Made by a program: the position numbers and the translations under genes. Shown here piece by piece: positions 55,201 to 64,000 of a stretch of 64,000 nucleotides of DNA (position 1 is the first letter of the stretch; every line of letters starts with the position of its first letter). The DNA is taken from positions 1,736,001 through 1,800,000 of the forward strand of contig NZ_CP116968.1 of NCBI RefSeq assembly GCF_032051675.1, given 5' to 3'. Below the pieces are notes generated by a model. It made no database searches, was not told the DNA's origin, and was given only the letters and a program-made list of their open reading frames with translations. The DNA is from Candidatus Nitrospira neomarina (GTDB lineage Bacteria > Nitrospirota > Nitrospiria > Nitrospirales > UBA8639).

Positions 55201-56707
55201 CAGCCAACCGGCCTCCACGTTTCGGCCTGAGCCGGCCTTCATGACGGTCATAGCTCATTAACGCATACAGCCGTCTGCGCCCCGGCACAAATCCTTCGGC
55301 CACCAACTGCAACAAGGACTCAAAGTTCTCCCACGTTAACTCCCGATACGGATAGGCCGACCGGCACAATGCAAAAAGATCACGTGCATCCCATTCCTGC
55401 GCCGCGACTTCCGCGATAATCTGTTGAATCAAAATATCCAGGGGGGCGAAAGGAATCTCAATGGTTTCCAATTGCCCCTGCCGGATCGCCCGGACCACCG
55501 CCGCACATTCGACTAATTCATCACGGGTCGTACAAAACAGTCGTCCCTGGGGAACCGCCCCCACCTGATGCCCTGCCCGCCCCACCCGCTGAAGACAGGT
55601 GGCAATCGCGCGAGGCGAGCCAATCTGGCACACCACATCAATACAACCGATATCGATCCCCAACTCTAAGGACGCGGTCGCCACCATCACCTTAATCCGA
55701 CCCGTCTTTAATCGCTCCTCCACATCCAAACGGAGCTTGCGTGACAAACTGCCATGATGGGACGCGACCTGATTCTCGCCTAAACGTTCTTCCAGATGAT
55801 GCGCGACACGTTCTGCCATCCGGCGCGTATTCACAAACACCAGGGTCGAACGATGCGGGCGGGCGATGTCGGCAATCCGATCATAGATCTCCGACCAAAT
55901 GGCATTCGTGGCAATCGCACCCAATTCATCTTTCGGGACTTCCACTTGCAGATCCAACGTCCGACGATGGCCGATATCCACAATGTGGCAATGGGAGGAG
56001 TCAAAGAGAGAAGGTTGCTGAGCCTTCGCGCGATGCGCGGGTTCACCCAATAGAAATTGTGCCACGGTGTCCAATGGTCTCTGCGTAGCGGACAGGCCGA
56101 TGCGCACCAACCGCCGGGAGGTCACGGCATCCAACCGCTCAAGAGACAACGTCAGATGCGCGCCGCGTTTATTGGGGGCGAGGGCATGGATTTCATCAAC
56201 AATCACCGTATGCACGCCGGTCAACAGTTCGCGACTCCGCTTGGCCGTCACCAGGAGAAACAACGACTCCGGCGTGGTCACCAAAATGTGAGGCGGGTGC
56301 TTAAGCTGTTGCTGGCGTTGCGCGGGAGGCGTATCTCCGGTTCGGACCTCTACCCGAATCCTCGGCCCCAAAAATCCGGCAGAGAGAGCCAACTCGCTAA
56401 TCTCAGCCAATGGCAGTTCTAAATTTTTGTGAATGTCATGACTCAGTGCCCGCAGGGGGGAAACATAGACGACCTGGATGCCGTCCTCCAATTCTCCGCC
56501 AATCGCCTGCCGCAGTAAATGGTCGATGCATGTGAGAAAGGCCGCCAGCGTTTTCCCGGAGCCGGTGGGTGCGGAAATCAACGCATGCTGTCCGGAATGA
56601 ATGGCGGGCCAGCTGGCCCGTTGCACATCGGTCGGTGCCCCGAGCTTCGTCGTAAACCATTCTTGTACAACCGGATGAAAAGCCTTCAGCGGCATAGAGT
56701 CACCCAT
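52262..56707 (-). CDS. lhr: Lhr-type long DEAD/DEAH-box helicase
   Basis: A 1481-residue superfamily 2 helicase with the length of the large bacterial Lhr proteins (about 1500). Helicase core: SAPTGSGKT near 41-49, DEIHALAPNKRG near 171, and QRVGRAGHQ in the second lobe; then the Lhr-specific winged-helix and beta-barrel core, and a long C-terminal extension typical of bacterial Lhr. Lhr is a 3'-5' DNA translocase linked to repair. ATG 56707 is very close to AAGGAC, so ATG 56695 is an alternative start. Confidence 0.95.
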   Translation of the reverse strand: MGDSMPLKAFHPVVQEWFTTKLGAPTDVQRASWPAIHSGQHALISAPTGSGKTLAAFLTCIDHLLRQAIGGELEDGIQVVYVSPLRALSHDIHKNLELPLAEISELALSAGFLGPRIRVEVRTGDTPPAQRQQQLKHPPHILVTTPESLFLLVTAKRSRELLTGVHTVIVDEIHALAPNKRGAHLTLSLERLDAVTSRRLVRIGLSATQRPLDTVAQFLLGEPAHRAKAQQPSLFDSSHCHIVDIGHRRTLDLQVEVPKDELGAIATNAIWSEIYDRIADIARPHRSTLVFVNTRRMAERVAHHLEERLGENQVASHHGSLSRKLRLDVEERLKTGRIKVMVATASLELGIDIGCIDVVCQIGSPRAIATCLQRVGRAGHQVGAVPQGRLFCTTRDELVECAAVVRAIRQGQLETIEIPFAPLDILIQQIIAEVAAQEWDARDLFALCRSAYPYRELTWENFESLLQLVAEGFVPGRRRLYALMSYDRHEGRLRPKRGGRLAALTSGGAIPETATYQVVAEPDGTVVGTVDEDFAIESLAGDIMLLGTTSWRIRGIETGKVRVEDAHGAPPNIPFWRGEAPSRSLELSQAVADVREQIFQLLKQGAAPGDENARLWLYEACGVDAAGADQLLAYVAGGTQILGGVPTQTCVIAERFFDEAGGMQLVLHAPFGGRLNRAWGLALRKRFCVNFDFELQAAATDDGLVLSLGEQHSFPLEAIFGFVHPNTVREVLIQATLATPLFLTRWRWNVTRALALLRFQQGKRVPVHLQRMRAEDLLAAAFPMAAACGDNHVGDIPVPDHQLVQETLHDCLTEAMDLAGLRQVLERIENQEIQVRVVESPVPSLFAHEILNANPYAFLDDAPLEERRARAVNLRRTSPSAFDGNIGTLDAAAIDAVVEEAWPLVRDADELFDVLQVLGWLPFAMGESWHEMGDALLSCGRLLVLRVPVEGLPETVAVEGWTTKEHLTRLQALFPEAKVVAGLMDSRALSVGEESATSASAARDIVQGWMPHVGPVTADELSRKLNVPALLVQQALLQLEGEGQVLRGHFRSSSRMDSLAGSSTREEQRIGNHVVEEEWCDRSLLARIHRRTVTSLRREIEPVAASDFMRFLFRWQHRAPGTQLHGEAGLREVIHQLAGFEAPASTWESSLFTTRLAHYKPEWLDHLCLRGEVAWGRLTPPESKGPLLPVIETRQGTDTSALDAGAAVPAFRPLTPTRLAPISFLRRQDVSWILGVAKPGTSAGALGGGVHLSGVAQAVWDCLDRRGACFFADLTGRTGHLAAEVEQALWELVATGLVTADGFDPMRALLDPRRRRAEGKDRARRPGHSVGRWDLFQGDPGAHDEEPQVRPHPHEQWARQLAHRYGVVFRDLLKRESLPVTWRELLVQYRKLEWRGEMRGGRFVNGFTGEQFALPEAVESLRAVRRDIQAGAQEIRLSAADPLNLVGIILPGERISAHTSKPIVFRNGVPSADIVSVVSLA

Positions 56708-57537
56708 GTCCTTAAGCGGTGGACTTCACAGATTGAGTAGAAGGGAAAAGCATATTGTATCTAGGCATTTCCAGCAAGAACAAACATAAGCCGGGATGAC
56801 GGAAGGCATAGGTGAGACGGGACCACGAAGCACATTATGTCACGTGCTAAACCTTCTTCCAAGGCGCAGTACGAAGGATCTCTCTCCCGCATTGGACACC
56901 CCAAGCTGAGCGAGATCCTTCGTTACTTTCAGAATGGCAAAGATTCGTAACGGGCAGGCATGTCGGAGATCGTTATCATCCGAAATTGCAATGATTACGG
57001 GTGCTCGGTCGATCCGGCCCACCCTCTCACATGAAGAATACTTGCATGAAAGAGGTTTTCATACGCTGTTTCGTACACCCAGGGAAGTCACCGATAGACA
57101 ATCATCGGAGCAATGACAGTCTGGGTGCACAATCCACTCACCATCTATATGGGTAGTGAACCATCATCAAAGGGGTGAGCTGTGGTTCTGGAAATAATCA
57201 TTTCAAGTCTGCGGCAAATGGGGATCATCCAGCTTCTGACCCAGGTGAGTCCTTTTTTATCAGGAAGGCGAACCCATCAGCCGTCAGGCTTGGAATATGG
57301 TTCCAAGACCGACTCCTTCGCGATTACACGGAACCATCTCGACGACGACAACCTTATGACATTTTCACACGTGCTTCATTTCCCCCCAAAAAGCCTGGAA
57401 AGCATTCAATCGCCCAGGTTCCGACTTGGTCTAGGCGTTACTCGCCGACGATATGGGGATTGGACATTTTCTCATGGTGTTTTGAGGAATACTCTTTATA
57501 ATAAGGTAGATGGAAGTCCGGAAACATCAATGAAATA
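56708..57537. other. Gene-free interval
   Basis: About 830 bases between lhr and the SGNH-type gene, containing only short frames without ribosome sites (including overlapping ones at 57175-57538). The promoters of the two divergent genes should lie at its ends. Nothing recognised. Confidence 0.4.
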
Positions 57538-58821
57538 ATGATCAAACAAAAATCTGTATTGCTATACATCCTTTTAGCATGTTTGGTGTATGGCAGCATT
57601 GAAGGCATTTCCTACATCGGCTTGTGGCTCCTCCAAGGCAAGGGAGTGAGCTATCAACCCCTAGCTTCCCGTCTTTCTCAGGAACAAAAGCAACTTATTC
57701 AACGACGCCTTGAGGACAACGTCCCTCTCAGTGGGCACCACCCCGTTTTGGGCTGGGCACCCAAACCGCATTCTCACTCGAAGGACGTCAGAATTAACTC
57801 CCAAGGCCTCAGAGCAGATCACGATTTTGCTCATGTTATTCGTCCGGGAGTCGTCAGAGCATCGGCATTCGGCGACTCCTTCACCTTCGGAGAGGAAGTC
57901 GCGAACGAGGATACATGGGAGCATCAATTAGAAGAGCAGGATCCTCGCATTGAGGTCCTGAATTTCGGCGTCGGCGCGTATGGGTTGGATCAGGCGTATA
58001 TGCGGTATATGCAGGACGGAATCTCGTTTAATTCTGATATCGTCTTCATTGGGTTTATGTCTGAAAACATCTATCGCAATTTGAATGTGTTTCGTCCCTT
58101 CTACCATTCATCCTATGCGTCGAATTTCTATACCAAACCACGATTCATCCTTGCGAACGATAGCCTTGTACTTCTCGACAATCCCTTAATGACCACCAGC
58201 GATTATTGGCGCTTTGTCAGAAACGATGAGGCCGTGCTCCGAGAAATCGGGAACCATGATTATTTTTATCAAATAAAATATACGGCGGGACCAATGGATC
58301 TGCTGCCCTCCATACGCCTTCTAAAGATTGCCACACGGAGTGTGAAGGAAAAGCTCAACCCGGTGGTGACACCGGAAGGGTCTTACGCCGTCAATTCAGA
58401 AGGCTTTCGCCTCACCACAAGACTACTTGAGGAGTTTTATTGTGCGGCGCTCCAGCATGAATCCTTACCTATGATTATCATCTTTCCCGACCTGGGCGAT
58501 TTCAGTCGGCATCGCAGCCACCGTGCGAAACGGTATGAACCACTGTTGGAGCAATTACACAGAAAAGGATTTCGTGTTCTAGACATCTTAGATGCATTGG
58601 TTGCCTTTGACTCTGCGCTGCCCACAGATCGACTCACGGTTGGAAAGTGGGGACACTTCTCCCGCCTCGGGAATTCGATTGTCGCCACCTCCATTAGAAA
58701 TTATATGAACAATGAGGAAATAGTAAAAAGAAACCAGGTCAAGTCTCTCGTTCGCGCAGCCTGCACCACAAACCATTGCTGTCTGCACTCCGCTCCACGA
58801 AAATTCACTACAGCCGATTGA
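57538..58821 (+). CDS. Membrane-anchored SGNH-type hydrolase-like protein
   Basis: A 427-residue protein with one N-terminal membrane helix (residues 8-33) and a periplasmic SGNH fold: block I FGDSFTFGEE (G112-D113-S114), block II NFGVGAYGLDQ, block III GFMSENIYRN and block V WGHFSRLGN with the catalytic His. Such proteins deacetylate or acetylate polysaccharides, or cleave lipid esters; which applies is unknown. The last 40 residues are basic and Cys-rich and do not look like part of the fold. No strong ribosome site. Confidence 0.8.
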   Translation: MIKQKSVLLYILLACLVYGSIEGISYIGLWLLQGKGVSYQPLASRLSQEQKQLIQRRLEDNVPLSGHHPVLGWAPKPHSHSKDVRINSQGLRADHDFAHVIRPGVVRASAFGDSFTFGEEVANEDTWEHQLEEQDPRIEVLNFGVGAYGLDQAYMRYMQDGISFNSDIVFIGFMSENIYRNLNVFRPFYHSSYASNFYTKPRFILANDSLVLLDNPLMTTSDYWRFVRNDEAVLREIGNHDYFYQIKYTAGPMDLLPSIRLLKIATRSVKEKLNPVVTPEGSYAVNSEGFRLTTRLLEEFYCAALQHESLPMIIIFPDLGDFSRHRSHRAKRYEPLLEQLHRKGFRVLDILDALVAFDSALPTDRLTVGKWGHFSRLGNSIVATSIRNYMNNEEIVKRNQVKSLVRAACTTNHCCLHSAPRKFTTAD

Positions 58822-58859
58822 CCAGCTTCTGAAACATCTACCAGTCTGATCTTGATAGG

Positions 58860-58874
58860 TCCGCTAAAAGCGGA
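58860..58874 (+). terminator. Candidate weak terminator hairpin
   Basis: Perfect 6-bp stem TCCGCT/AGCGGA with a 3-base loop, 39 bases after the SGNH gene stop, followed by TTCATGTTTT. The T run is interrupted, so its strength is doubtful. Confidence 0.3.
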
Positions 58875-58974
58875 TTCATGTTTTGCAAATGTGACCCTTC
58901 TAGCCGGATAAAAACAAAAAAATATTCTCAAAGAGTCCTGTCGGCCGAAACAAGCCAAACATTCCTGGTGAACG

Positions 58975-60408
58975 TCATTTCGATCGCTGCGCTTCGCGGG
59001 CGATACCTCTTATCATTCCGCGAAAGACCAGTTCATGCACCGGCCAAATCCCATACCAATACAACAACCCGCTCAATCCAATGGGATCGAAACTGGCTGT
59101 TTGCGTAATTTTTGAGCCGGCGCCATGAGGTTCCACGAGAAATTCGAGCCAGGCACGTCCCGGCAACTTCATTTCGGCGAAGAGCCGGAGACGCACTCCC
59201 GGCTCAATGGCTTCCACCCGCCACCAATCCACCACATCGCCTACGCGCAACTCTTCCGGGTTACGCCGGCCACGACGAAGGCCTACCCCTCCTACCACTA
59301 GATCCAACCAGCCCCGGAGTGTCCACAGCCAATCGGCAAAGTACCAGCCGGTCCGCCCGCCGATCCGTTGAATCGGGCGAAACGCGTCAGGGGTGGAGAC
59401 AGGCACCTGCACCGTACGCACATCATGCAGCCGATTGCCGAATCGCACCCCCCCATACTGCCGCACGTCCCCGGACGCGGAAAGCGCATCCGACCAACGC
59501 GATTCCGCAAGCTCCCGTTCTTCATTGCGTAACGCGTGCGCGATGGCCTCACGCACACTGATGGGTTCGATCGCAAACAAACGTCTCGCAGAAGGGTCGC
59601 GGACCACAGTAGGGTATTTGATGCTTTGGATGAGCTTACGCCCGACACGCGCATACAACGGTGTCACTAGGCCAAGCCATAGGCTCGACAGTCGCGGCGT
59701 GAGAACAGGCACCGGAATCATGATCCGCCGCAATGCACGCTGGCGAGCATACTCCCGCATCAAATCCCCATACGACACAATATCGTCCCCACCGATTTCT
59801 ACAATCAGGCTTTCCATCAGCGGTACATCAAGAGAGGCGATCAGATAGGCCAGCACATCATCGATCGCGATGGGTTGGGCGGGAACATGAACCCAGCGAG
59901 GCGTCAGCATCACCGGCAACCGCTCAACCAGGGCGCGAATCATTTCAAATGACAAACTGCCGGAGCCGATCACGATCGACGCACGCAATTCGACCACAGG
60001 CACACCGGATTGACGAAGGATTTCCCCTACCTCATGCCGGCTCCGCAGATGAGGAGACAACGGTTCACTGTCGTCCCCAAGCCCCCCAAGATAAAGCAGG
60101 CGCTTCAGGCCGGCGGACCAAGCGGCTTCGCCGAAATTCCGCGCGGCGATACGGTCAGTTTCCTCGAAACCTCCGGACGCTCCCATGGAATGCACGAGGT
60201 AATAGGCCGCTTCCACGTCACTCATAGCGGTCGCTAAGCTGGCCGGGTCAAGCAGATCACCGGCAATGACCTCCGTGCCGGGACCGACCCCTTCTTTCAA
60301 AAACTCGGGCCGTCGCGCAAGGCACCGTACGTGCCGGCCATGCCGCTCCAGCTGACCTAGCAGTCTCCCGCCCACATACCCTGTCGCTCCTGTTAGAAGA
60401 ATTTTCAT
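58975..60408 (-). CDS. SDR-family protein with DUF2867 domain
   Basis: A 477-residue protein: an extended short-chain dehydrogenase fold with TGATGYVGGRLL at the N-terminus and YLVHSMG in the middle (the active-site Tyr is not in the classical YxxxK form), then a C-terminal DUF2867 module (GRTGWYFADWLWTLRGWLD, PGVRLRLFAEMKLPGRAWLEF). This combination is a known family of NAD(P)-binding proteins of unknown substrate. The start at 60408 is chosen because GGGGGAAA lies upstream; 60435 would add 9 residues. Single gene, divergent from fdhD. Confidence 0.88.
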   Translation of the reverse strand: MKILLTGATGYVGGRLLGQLERHGRHVRCLARRPEFLKEGVGPGTEVIAGDLLDPASLATAMSDVEAAYYLVHSMGASGGFEETDRIAARNFGEAAWSAGLKRLLYLGGLGDDSEPLSPHLRSRHEVGEILRQSGVPVVELRASIVIGSGSLSFEMIRALVERLPVMLTPRWVHVPAQPIAIDDVLAYLIASLDVPLMESLIVEIGGDDIVSYGDLMREYARQRALRRIMIPVPVLTPRLSSLWLGLVTPLYARVGRKLIQSIKYPTVVRDPSARRLFAIEPISVREAIAHALRNEERELAESRWSDALSASGDVRQYGGVRFGNRLHDVRTVQVPVSTPDAFRPIQRIGGRTGWYFADWLWTLRGWLDLVVGGVGLRRGRRNPEELRVGDVVDWWRVEAIEPGVRLRLFAEMKLPGRAWLEFLVEPHGAGSKITQTASFDPIGLSGLLYWYGIWPVHELVFRGMIRGIAREAQRSK

Positions 60409-60737
60409 TTTCCCCCGTTGAGCAGTCACTCTCATATCAGAAAATATGACATCTCATGATAAGAAGAATAAGGCACCAGCACAATCCTGCCATTAAAAGC
60501 ATAAAACTGAGGTGAGGGGCGATCAAGAACAAGATGCTCTTCATGGCACGGCGAAAACCTTCGCTTCTCACATGGTCACAAAGCCGAGGATAAATCCTTG
60601 TCTACTATGGGACACGTCAGACCTTCTTCGACCGAAAAAGAATTCCGCCGTGCATAGGAGGAAGAAGCGAGCTATAATAGGAATATTCCACTGAGACAAA
60701 TGGCACTTGGCCATTCAACGATAAAGAGGTTTGGAAC
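60409..60737. other. Divergent intergenic region before fdhD
   Basis: About 330 bases holding the promoters of the SDR gene and of fdhD. The only motif noticed is the TATAAT listed below; no operator recognised. Confidence 0.4.
60673..60678 (+). promoter_or_regulatory. Candidate -10 box of fdhD
   Basis: A perfect TATAAT 60 bases before the fdhD ATG. No good -35 hexamer stands at 16-18 bases upstream, so only the -10 is proposed. Confidence 0.35.
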
Positions 60738-61715
60738 ATGGCAACCAAACTCTATTCGACGCAGGACACGATCTTTTCCCCCCATTCCGCCCGCCCGGTT
60801 GTGCACACCAAACCAGATCAGTTAGCGATCGAAGAACCGCTTGAAATTCGACTGGAGTATTGGGTCAACGAGCAGCCTCATCGGAAAAGTGTTTCGATAA
60901 CCATGCGGACTCCCGGACAGGATAGGGAACTGGCCGCGGGATTTCTGTTTACCGAAGGGATTATTGCCGGATGGGACGACATTAAAGAAATTCGCCCATG
61001 TGGACCAATCGTCGAAGGGCAGAATTTTCACAATATTGTGCGAGTGAAGCTGCACCCTCACGTGTCGGTGAAGACCGCCACGATGGACCGGAATTTTTAT
61101 ACCACTTCCAGTTGCGGGATCTGCGGCAAAACGTCCATCGAGGCCCTTAAAATCAACAACCAATTCGGCCAAACGATTAAACATCTTGCCTCCCCTTCCG
61201 TCACCCAAGACATGTTATTCTGTCTGCCGGAACGCATGGCCGCCGAGCAACAACTCTTTCAGAAAACCGGGGGCTGTCATGCCTCAGGCCTGTTTGATGA
61301 AAGGGGCGCTCTGCTCTGTGTGCGGGAAGATGTCGGACGGCACAATGCGTTGGATAAAGTCTTGGGATGGGCCCTGATCAATAACCACCTTCCTCTGGAT
61401 CATCATGTGGTGCTCGTCAGCGGTCGGGCCAGCTTCGAACTCATGCAGAAAGCCTCTATGGGCGGTATCCCGTTTGTTGCCGCCGTGGGCGCACCCTCCA
61501 CACTCGCGGTGCAAATGGCACAAGAATTCAACATCACCCTGGTGGGGTTTTTAGACCATCAACGCATGACGGTCTATCACGACTCCGGACGAATTCAAGC
61601 TCACCAGGCTCAACAACTAGAGGACACAGGTGGACGAACAACGCGACATACCGGAAGCCCCGTCAACACCGACGTGGGAAATCCCGATCGAAGATTCTCA
61701 CGACCTTCATCTTGA
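60738..61715 (+). CDS. fdhD: Formate dehydrogenase accessory sulfurtransferase
   Basis: A 325-residue protein that passes sulfur to the molybdenum cofactor of formate dehydrogenases. The redox-active CxxC is C126-C129 (SSCGICGK); GGCHASGLF, REDVGRHNALDKV and the C-terminal SGRASFELMQKA motif are also conserved. AAAGAGG stands about 12 bases before the ATG. The last 86 bases overlap the start of the molybdopterin oxidoreductase in another frame, so the two are translated together. The C-terminal 40 residues beyond the core look variable. Confidence 0.96.
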   Translation: MATKLYSTQDTIFSPHSARPVVHTKPDQLAIEEPLEIRLEYWVNEQPHRKSVSITMRTPGQDRELAAGFLFTEGIIAGWDDIKEIRPCGPIVEGQNFHNIVRVKLHPHVSVKTATMDRNFYTTSSCGICGKTSIEALKINNQFGQTIKHLASPSVTQDMLFCLPERMAAEQQLFQKTGGCHASGLFDERGALLCVREDVGRHNALDKVLGWALINNHLPLDHHVVLVSGRASFELMQKASMGGIPFVAAVGAPSTLAVQMAQEFNITLVGFLDHQRMTVYHDSGRIQAHQAQQLEDTGGRTTRHTGSPVNTDVGNPDRRFSRPSS

Positions 61716-63987
61716 CGCGCCCTCCAGGAGCGCCGGTGGCATTCCCGCCATTCTCACTTCCCTCAAACACACCACGCACGAACCCGGCATTCTGCGAGGT
61801 GGCCAGGCCCTTCTCACGGTCAATCAAAAGCAAGGGTTTGATTGCCCAGGGTGTGGCTGGCCTGATCCCGATGGCACGCGCGCCATCACTGAGTTTTGTG
61901 AAAACGGCGTCAAAGCTGTCGCCCATGAAGCCACCACCAACATCATCACCAAAGAATTCTTTCAACGCTATTCCCTGGAGCAACTGGGCAGACAATCGGA
62001 TTTCTGGCTAGGACAGCAGGGACGCCTTATCCGGCCGATGATCAAGCGGAGCGAGGATACGCATTATCATCCCATTTCATGGGTCAAAGCCTTTGAAACC
62101 ATCGCCGGTCACCTGAATGACCTCAACGATCCCAACGAAGCCATCTTCTATACATCCGGGCGCACCAGCAACGAAGCCGCCTTCCTCTATCAACTCTTCG
62201 CGCGACTCTACGGCACCAACAATCTGCCCGATTCCTCCAACATGTGCCACGAGTCCAGCAGCGTGGCGTTAAAAGAAGTCATTGGCATCGGCAAAGCCAC
62301 CGTTACGCTCGACGATTTCGATAAGGCCGACGCCATCTTCATTCTGGGACAAAATCCGGGCACCAACCATCCGCGTATGCTCGCCACTCTTCAGCAGGCC
62401 GCACGGCGAGGCTGTCAAATTGTCAGCATTAATCCACTTCCGGAAGCCGGGACCACCCGGTTCATTCATCCCCGGGAAGTCACCACCTGGTTGGGCAAGG
62501 GGACCCCGATCGCCACGTTGTTTCTCCCAATCAAAATCAACGGCGACGTGGCCCTGCTCAAAGGCATTATGAAGGAACTGCTCATGCGGGAAGCCAGGCA
62601 GCCGGGCTCCATCCTCGACCTGCCGTTCATTCAACAATACACCGAAGGGTTCGACCACTTCGCCACCGTCCTCCTGAATATGTCATGGGAGAAAATTGAG
62701 GAAGGCAGCGGCATTTCCCGCGAAGACATTCAAAAAGCCGCGGATATTGCTGAACAAGCCAAAAGTATCATCTGTACCTGGGCCATGGGCATGACCCAAC
62801 ATAAAAACGCCGTGGCCAACATGCAGGAAATCATCAATTTCCTCCTGCTGCGGGGCAACATCGGAAAACCAGGCGCAGGCCCCTGCCCCGTCCGTGGGCA
62901 TAGCAATGTGCAGGGCGATCGCACCATGGGCATCACCGAAAACCCCTCTCCTGAATTTCTGGATCGCCTCGAAAAGGTCTGCCACTTTCAGCCACCCACC
63001 AAAAGAGGTCATGACGCGGTGCGAGGCATCAAGGCCATGCATGCAGGAAAGGCGAAGGTCTTCATCGCCCTCGGCGGCAATTTCCTCTCGGCCACGCCGG
63101 ATACAGCCTATACCGCGCAGGCGCTTTCCCGCTGCCGCCTCACCGTCCACATCTCCACCAAACTCAACCGGGCCCACCTTGTCACCGGAACCGAGGCCTT
63201 GATCCTGCCCGCGCTTGGACGCACCGACAAGGATCTTCAAGATGATATCCCCCAATATGTCACCACGGAAAACACCATGGGCGTCGTCCAGACCTCGCAG
63301 GGACGACTCGAGCCGGTATCTGAATTGCTCAAAAGTGAAGTCGATATTATCGCCAGCCTGGCGAAGGCCACCTTCGAGAATAAAGATGGGCCAGGGAATC
63401 ACATCAACTGGGACGTACTTATTCACGATTACGACGAGATTCGTCATCTCATCAGCCAGGTCGTCCCCGGGCACGAAAACTATACAACACGGGTCAACAA
63501 ACCGGGCGGCTTCTATCTCGCCAATCCGATCCGCGATGCCCGGCAATTTCCTACTCCGTCGGGTAAAGCGCGGTTCACCGTCCACCCGATGCCGGACATA
63601 CACCTAGGACCGGATCAATTGCTCATGATGACCATTCGCAGTCACGATCAATACAATACGACCATCTATGGATTGAATGACCGCTACCGGGGCATTCAAG
63701 CCGGACGGCGGGTGGTGTTCATGAATGAGCGTGATATGGAGGAGCGTCACTTAGCGAAAGGCGACCTGGTGGATATCGTCAGTCACCACAAAGGTCAGAC
63801 CCGAACAGCACCACAATTTGTCGTGGTCCCCTACCCCATTCCCCGAACCTGCACGGCGACCTATTTCCCCGAAGCCAATGTCCTCATCCCCATCGACAGC
63901 GTGGCAGACAAAAGCAACACGCCGACCTCCAAATCCATCGTCGTCACCATCCATCCCACCAGGCTCACTCCTCCTCCCCACACGTAA
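61630..63987 (+). CDS. YdeP/FdhF-like molybdopterin oxidoreductase (formate dehydrogenase type)
   Basis: A 785-residue molybdopterin enzyme of the FdhF/YdeP group (TIGR01701-like). A CPGCGWPDP motif lies near 75-80; the classical N-terminal 4Fe-4S pattern with four cysteines is not seen. The likely Mo ligand is C206 (NMCHESSSVAL), which stands where selenocysteine or cysteine stands in other formate dehydrogenases. LGGNFLSATPD-type and RSHDQYNTTIYG motifs close the dinucleotide sites. Start is GTG 61630, with GAGG upstream, inside fdhD. It may oxidise formate, but homologues are also oxidoreductases of unknown substrate. Nearly complete: the window ends 13 bp after its stop. Confidence 0.9.
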   Translation: MDEQRDIPEAPSTPTWEIPIEDSHDLHLDAPSRSAGGIPAILTSLKHTTHEPGILRGGQALLTVNQKQGFDCPGCGWPDPDGTRAITEFCENGVKAVAHEATTNIITKEFFQRYSLEQLGRQSDFWLGQQGRLIRPMIKRSEDTHYHPISWVKAFETIAGHLNDLNDPNEAIFYTSGRTSNEAAFLYQLFARLYGTNNLPDSSNMCHESSSVALKEVIGIGKATVTLDDFDKADAIFILGQNPGTNHPRMLATLQQAARRGCQIVSINPLPEAGTTRFIHPREVTTWLGKGTPIATLFLPIKINGDVALLKGIMKELLMREARQPGSILDLPFIQQYTEGFDHFATVLLNMSWEKIEEGSGISREDIQKAADIAEQAKSIICTWAMGMTQHKNAVANMQEIINFLLLRGNIGKPGAGPCPVRGHSNVQGDRTMGITENPSPEFLDRLEKVCHFQPPTKRGHDAVRGIKAMHAGKAKVFIALGGNFLSATPDTAYTAQALSRCRLTVHISTKLNRAHLVTGTEALILPALGRTDKDLQDDIPQYVTTENTMGVVQTSQGRLEPVSELLKSEVDIIASLAKATFENKDGPGNHINWDVLIHDYDEIRHLISQVVPGHENYTTRVNKPGGFYLANPIRDARQFPTPSGKARFTVHPMPDIHLGPDQLLMMTIRSHDQYNTTIYGLNDRYRGIQAGRRVVFMNERDMEERHLAKGDLVDIVSHHKGQTRTAPQFVVVPYPIPRTCTATYFPEANVLIPIDSVADKSNTPTSKSIVVTIHPTRLTPPPHT

Positions 63988-64000
63988 ACGGTTAAATAAA

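Noticed and set aside
57175-57538. Two overlapping frames upstream of the SGNH-type gene
   Set aside because: No ribosome site, no recognisable product, and they overlap each other in different frames.
62683-63603. A 306-codon open frame antisense to the molybdopterin oxidoreductase
   Set aside because: It lies wholly inside a clear enzyme gene, has no recognisable motifs or ribosome site, and is a frame shadow.

Overview
The window looks like chromosomal DNA of a Nitrospira-like bacterium (phylum Nitrospirota). This is an inference from family content and gene style: a molybdopterin formate dehydrogenase-like protein with FdhD, an ammonium-transporter/histidine-kinase hybrid, several copper proteins, and small conserved-looking charged proteins. 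No rRNA, nitrite oxidoreductase or other decisive marker is present. I saw no rRNA, tRNA, CRISPR array, prophage or complete insertion sequence.

Layout. 1-14.6 kb is a copper-handling block: a frameshifted TolC-type efflux gene, a Tat-exported multicopper oxidase and a CopA-type P1B-ATPase. It is interrupted by a very large (8.75 kb) cyclic beta-1,2-glucan synthase on the opposite strand. 14.6-20.4 kb holds a SNF2-helicase remnant, a small secreted protein, a K+ channel-like protein and a SWIM/SNF2 helicase. 20.4-25.6 kb has a cupredoxin divergent from the Amt-histidine kinase hybrid, the most notable gene of the window. 25.8-29.2 kb contains a PPOX-fold flavoprotein, a Slp lipoprotein, a DUF211/VIT-family pair and a stand-alone receiver.

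29.5-33.3 kb is an amino-acid catabolism run on the minus strand: tdh, kbl, a truncated AMP-ligase and a Leu/Phe/Val-type dehydrogenase. Tdh and Kbl together convert threonine to glycine and acetyl-CoA. 33.3-35.0 kb is low in genes and holds a decayed hybrid kinase. 35.2-47.4 kb is mostly single housekeeping or stress genes on the minus strand: two small basic proteins, a Sel1 protein, an ABC-F ATPase, a geranylgeranyl-reductase-like flavoprotein, a STAS protein, a periplasmic PDZ protease, a Mug-type DNA glycosylase, a TPR protein, a BaiN/HI0933-like flavoprotein and PrmA. Two small plus-strand genes lie at 45.9-46.5 kb.

47.6-56.7 kb carries a membrane-anchored MutS-like ATPase, a zinc-ribbon protein, a lipoprotein, a VanZ-type membrane protein and a long Lhr helicase. 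57.5-64 kb carries an SGNH-type membrane-anchored hydrolase, an SDR/DUF2867 protein, and fdhD overlapping a YdeP-type molybdopterin oxidoreductase.

Two copies of a roughly 115-135 bp repeat with imperfect terminal inverted repeats lie in opposite orientation at 44.2 and 49.5 kb. Four damaged genes (TolC, SNF2 tail, AMP-ligase, hybrid kinase) show ongoing gene decay. Motif positions were read by eye; no alignment, codon-usage or database search was run.
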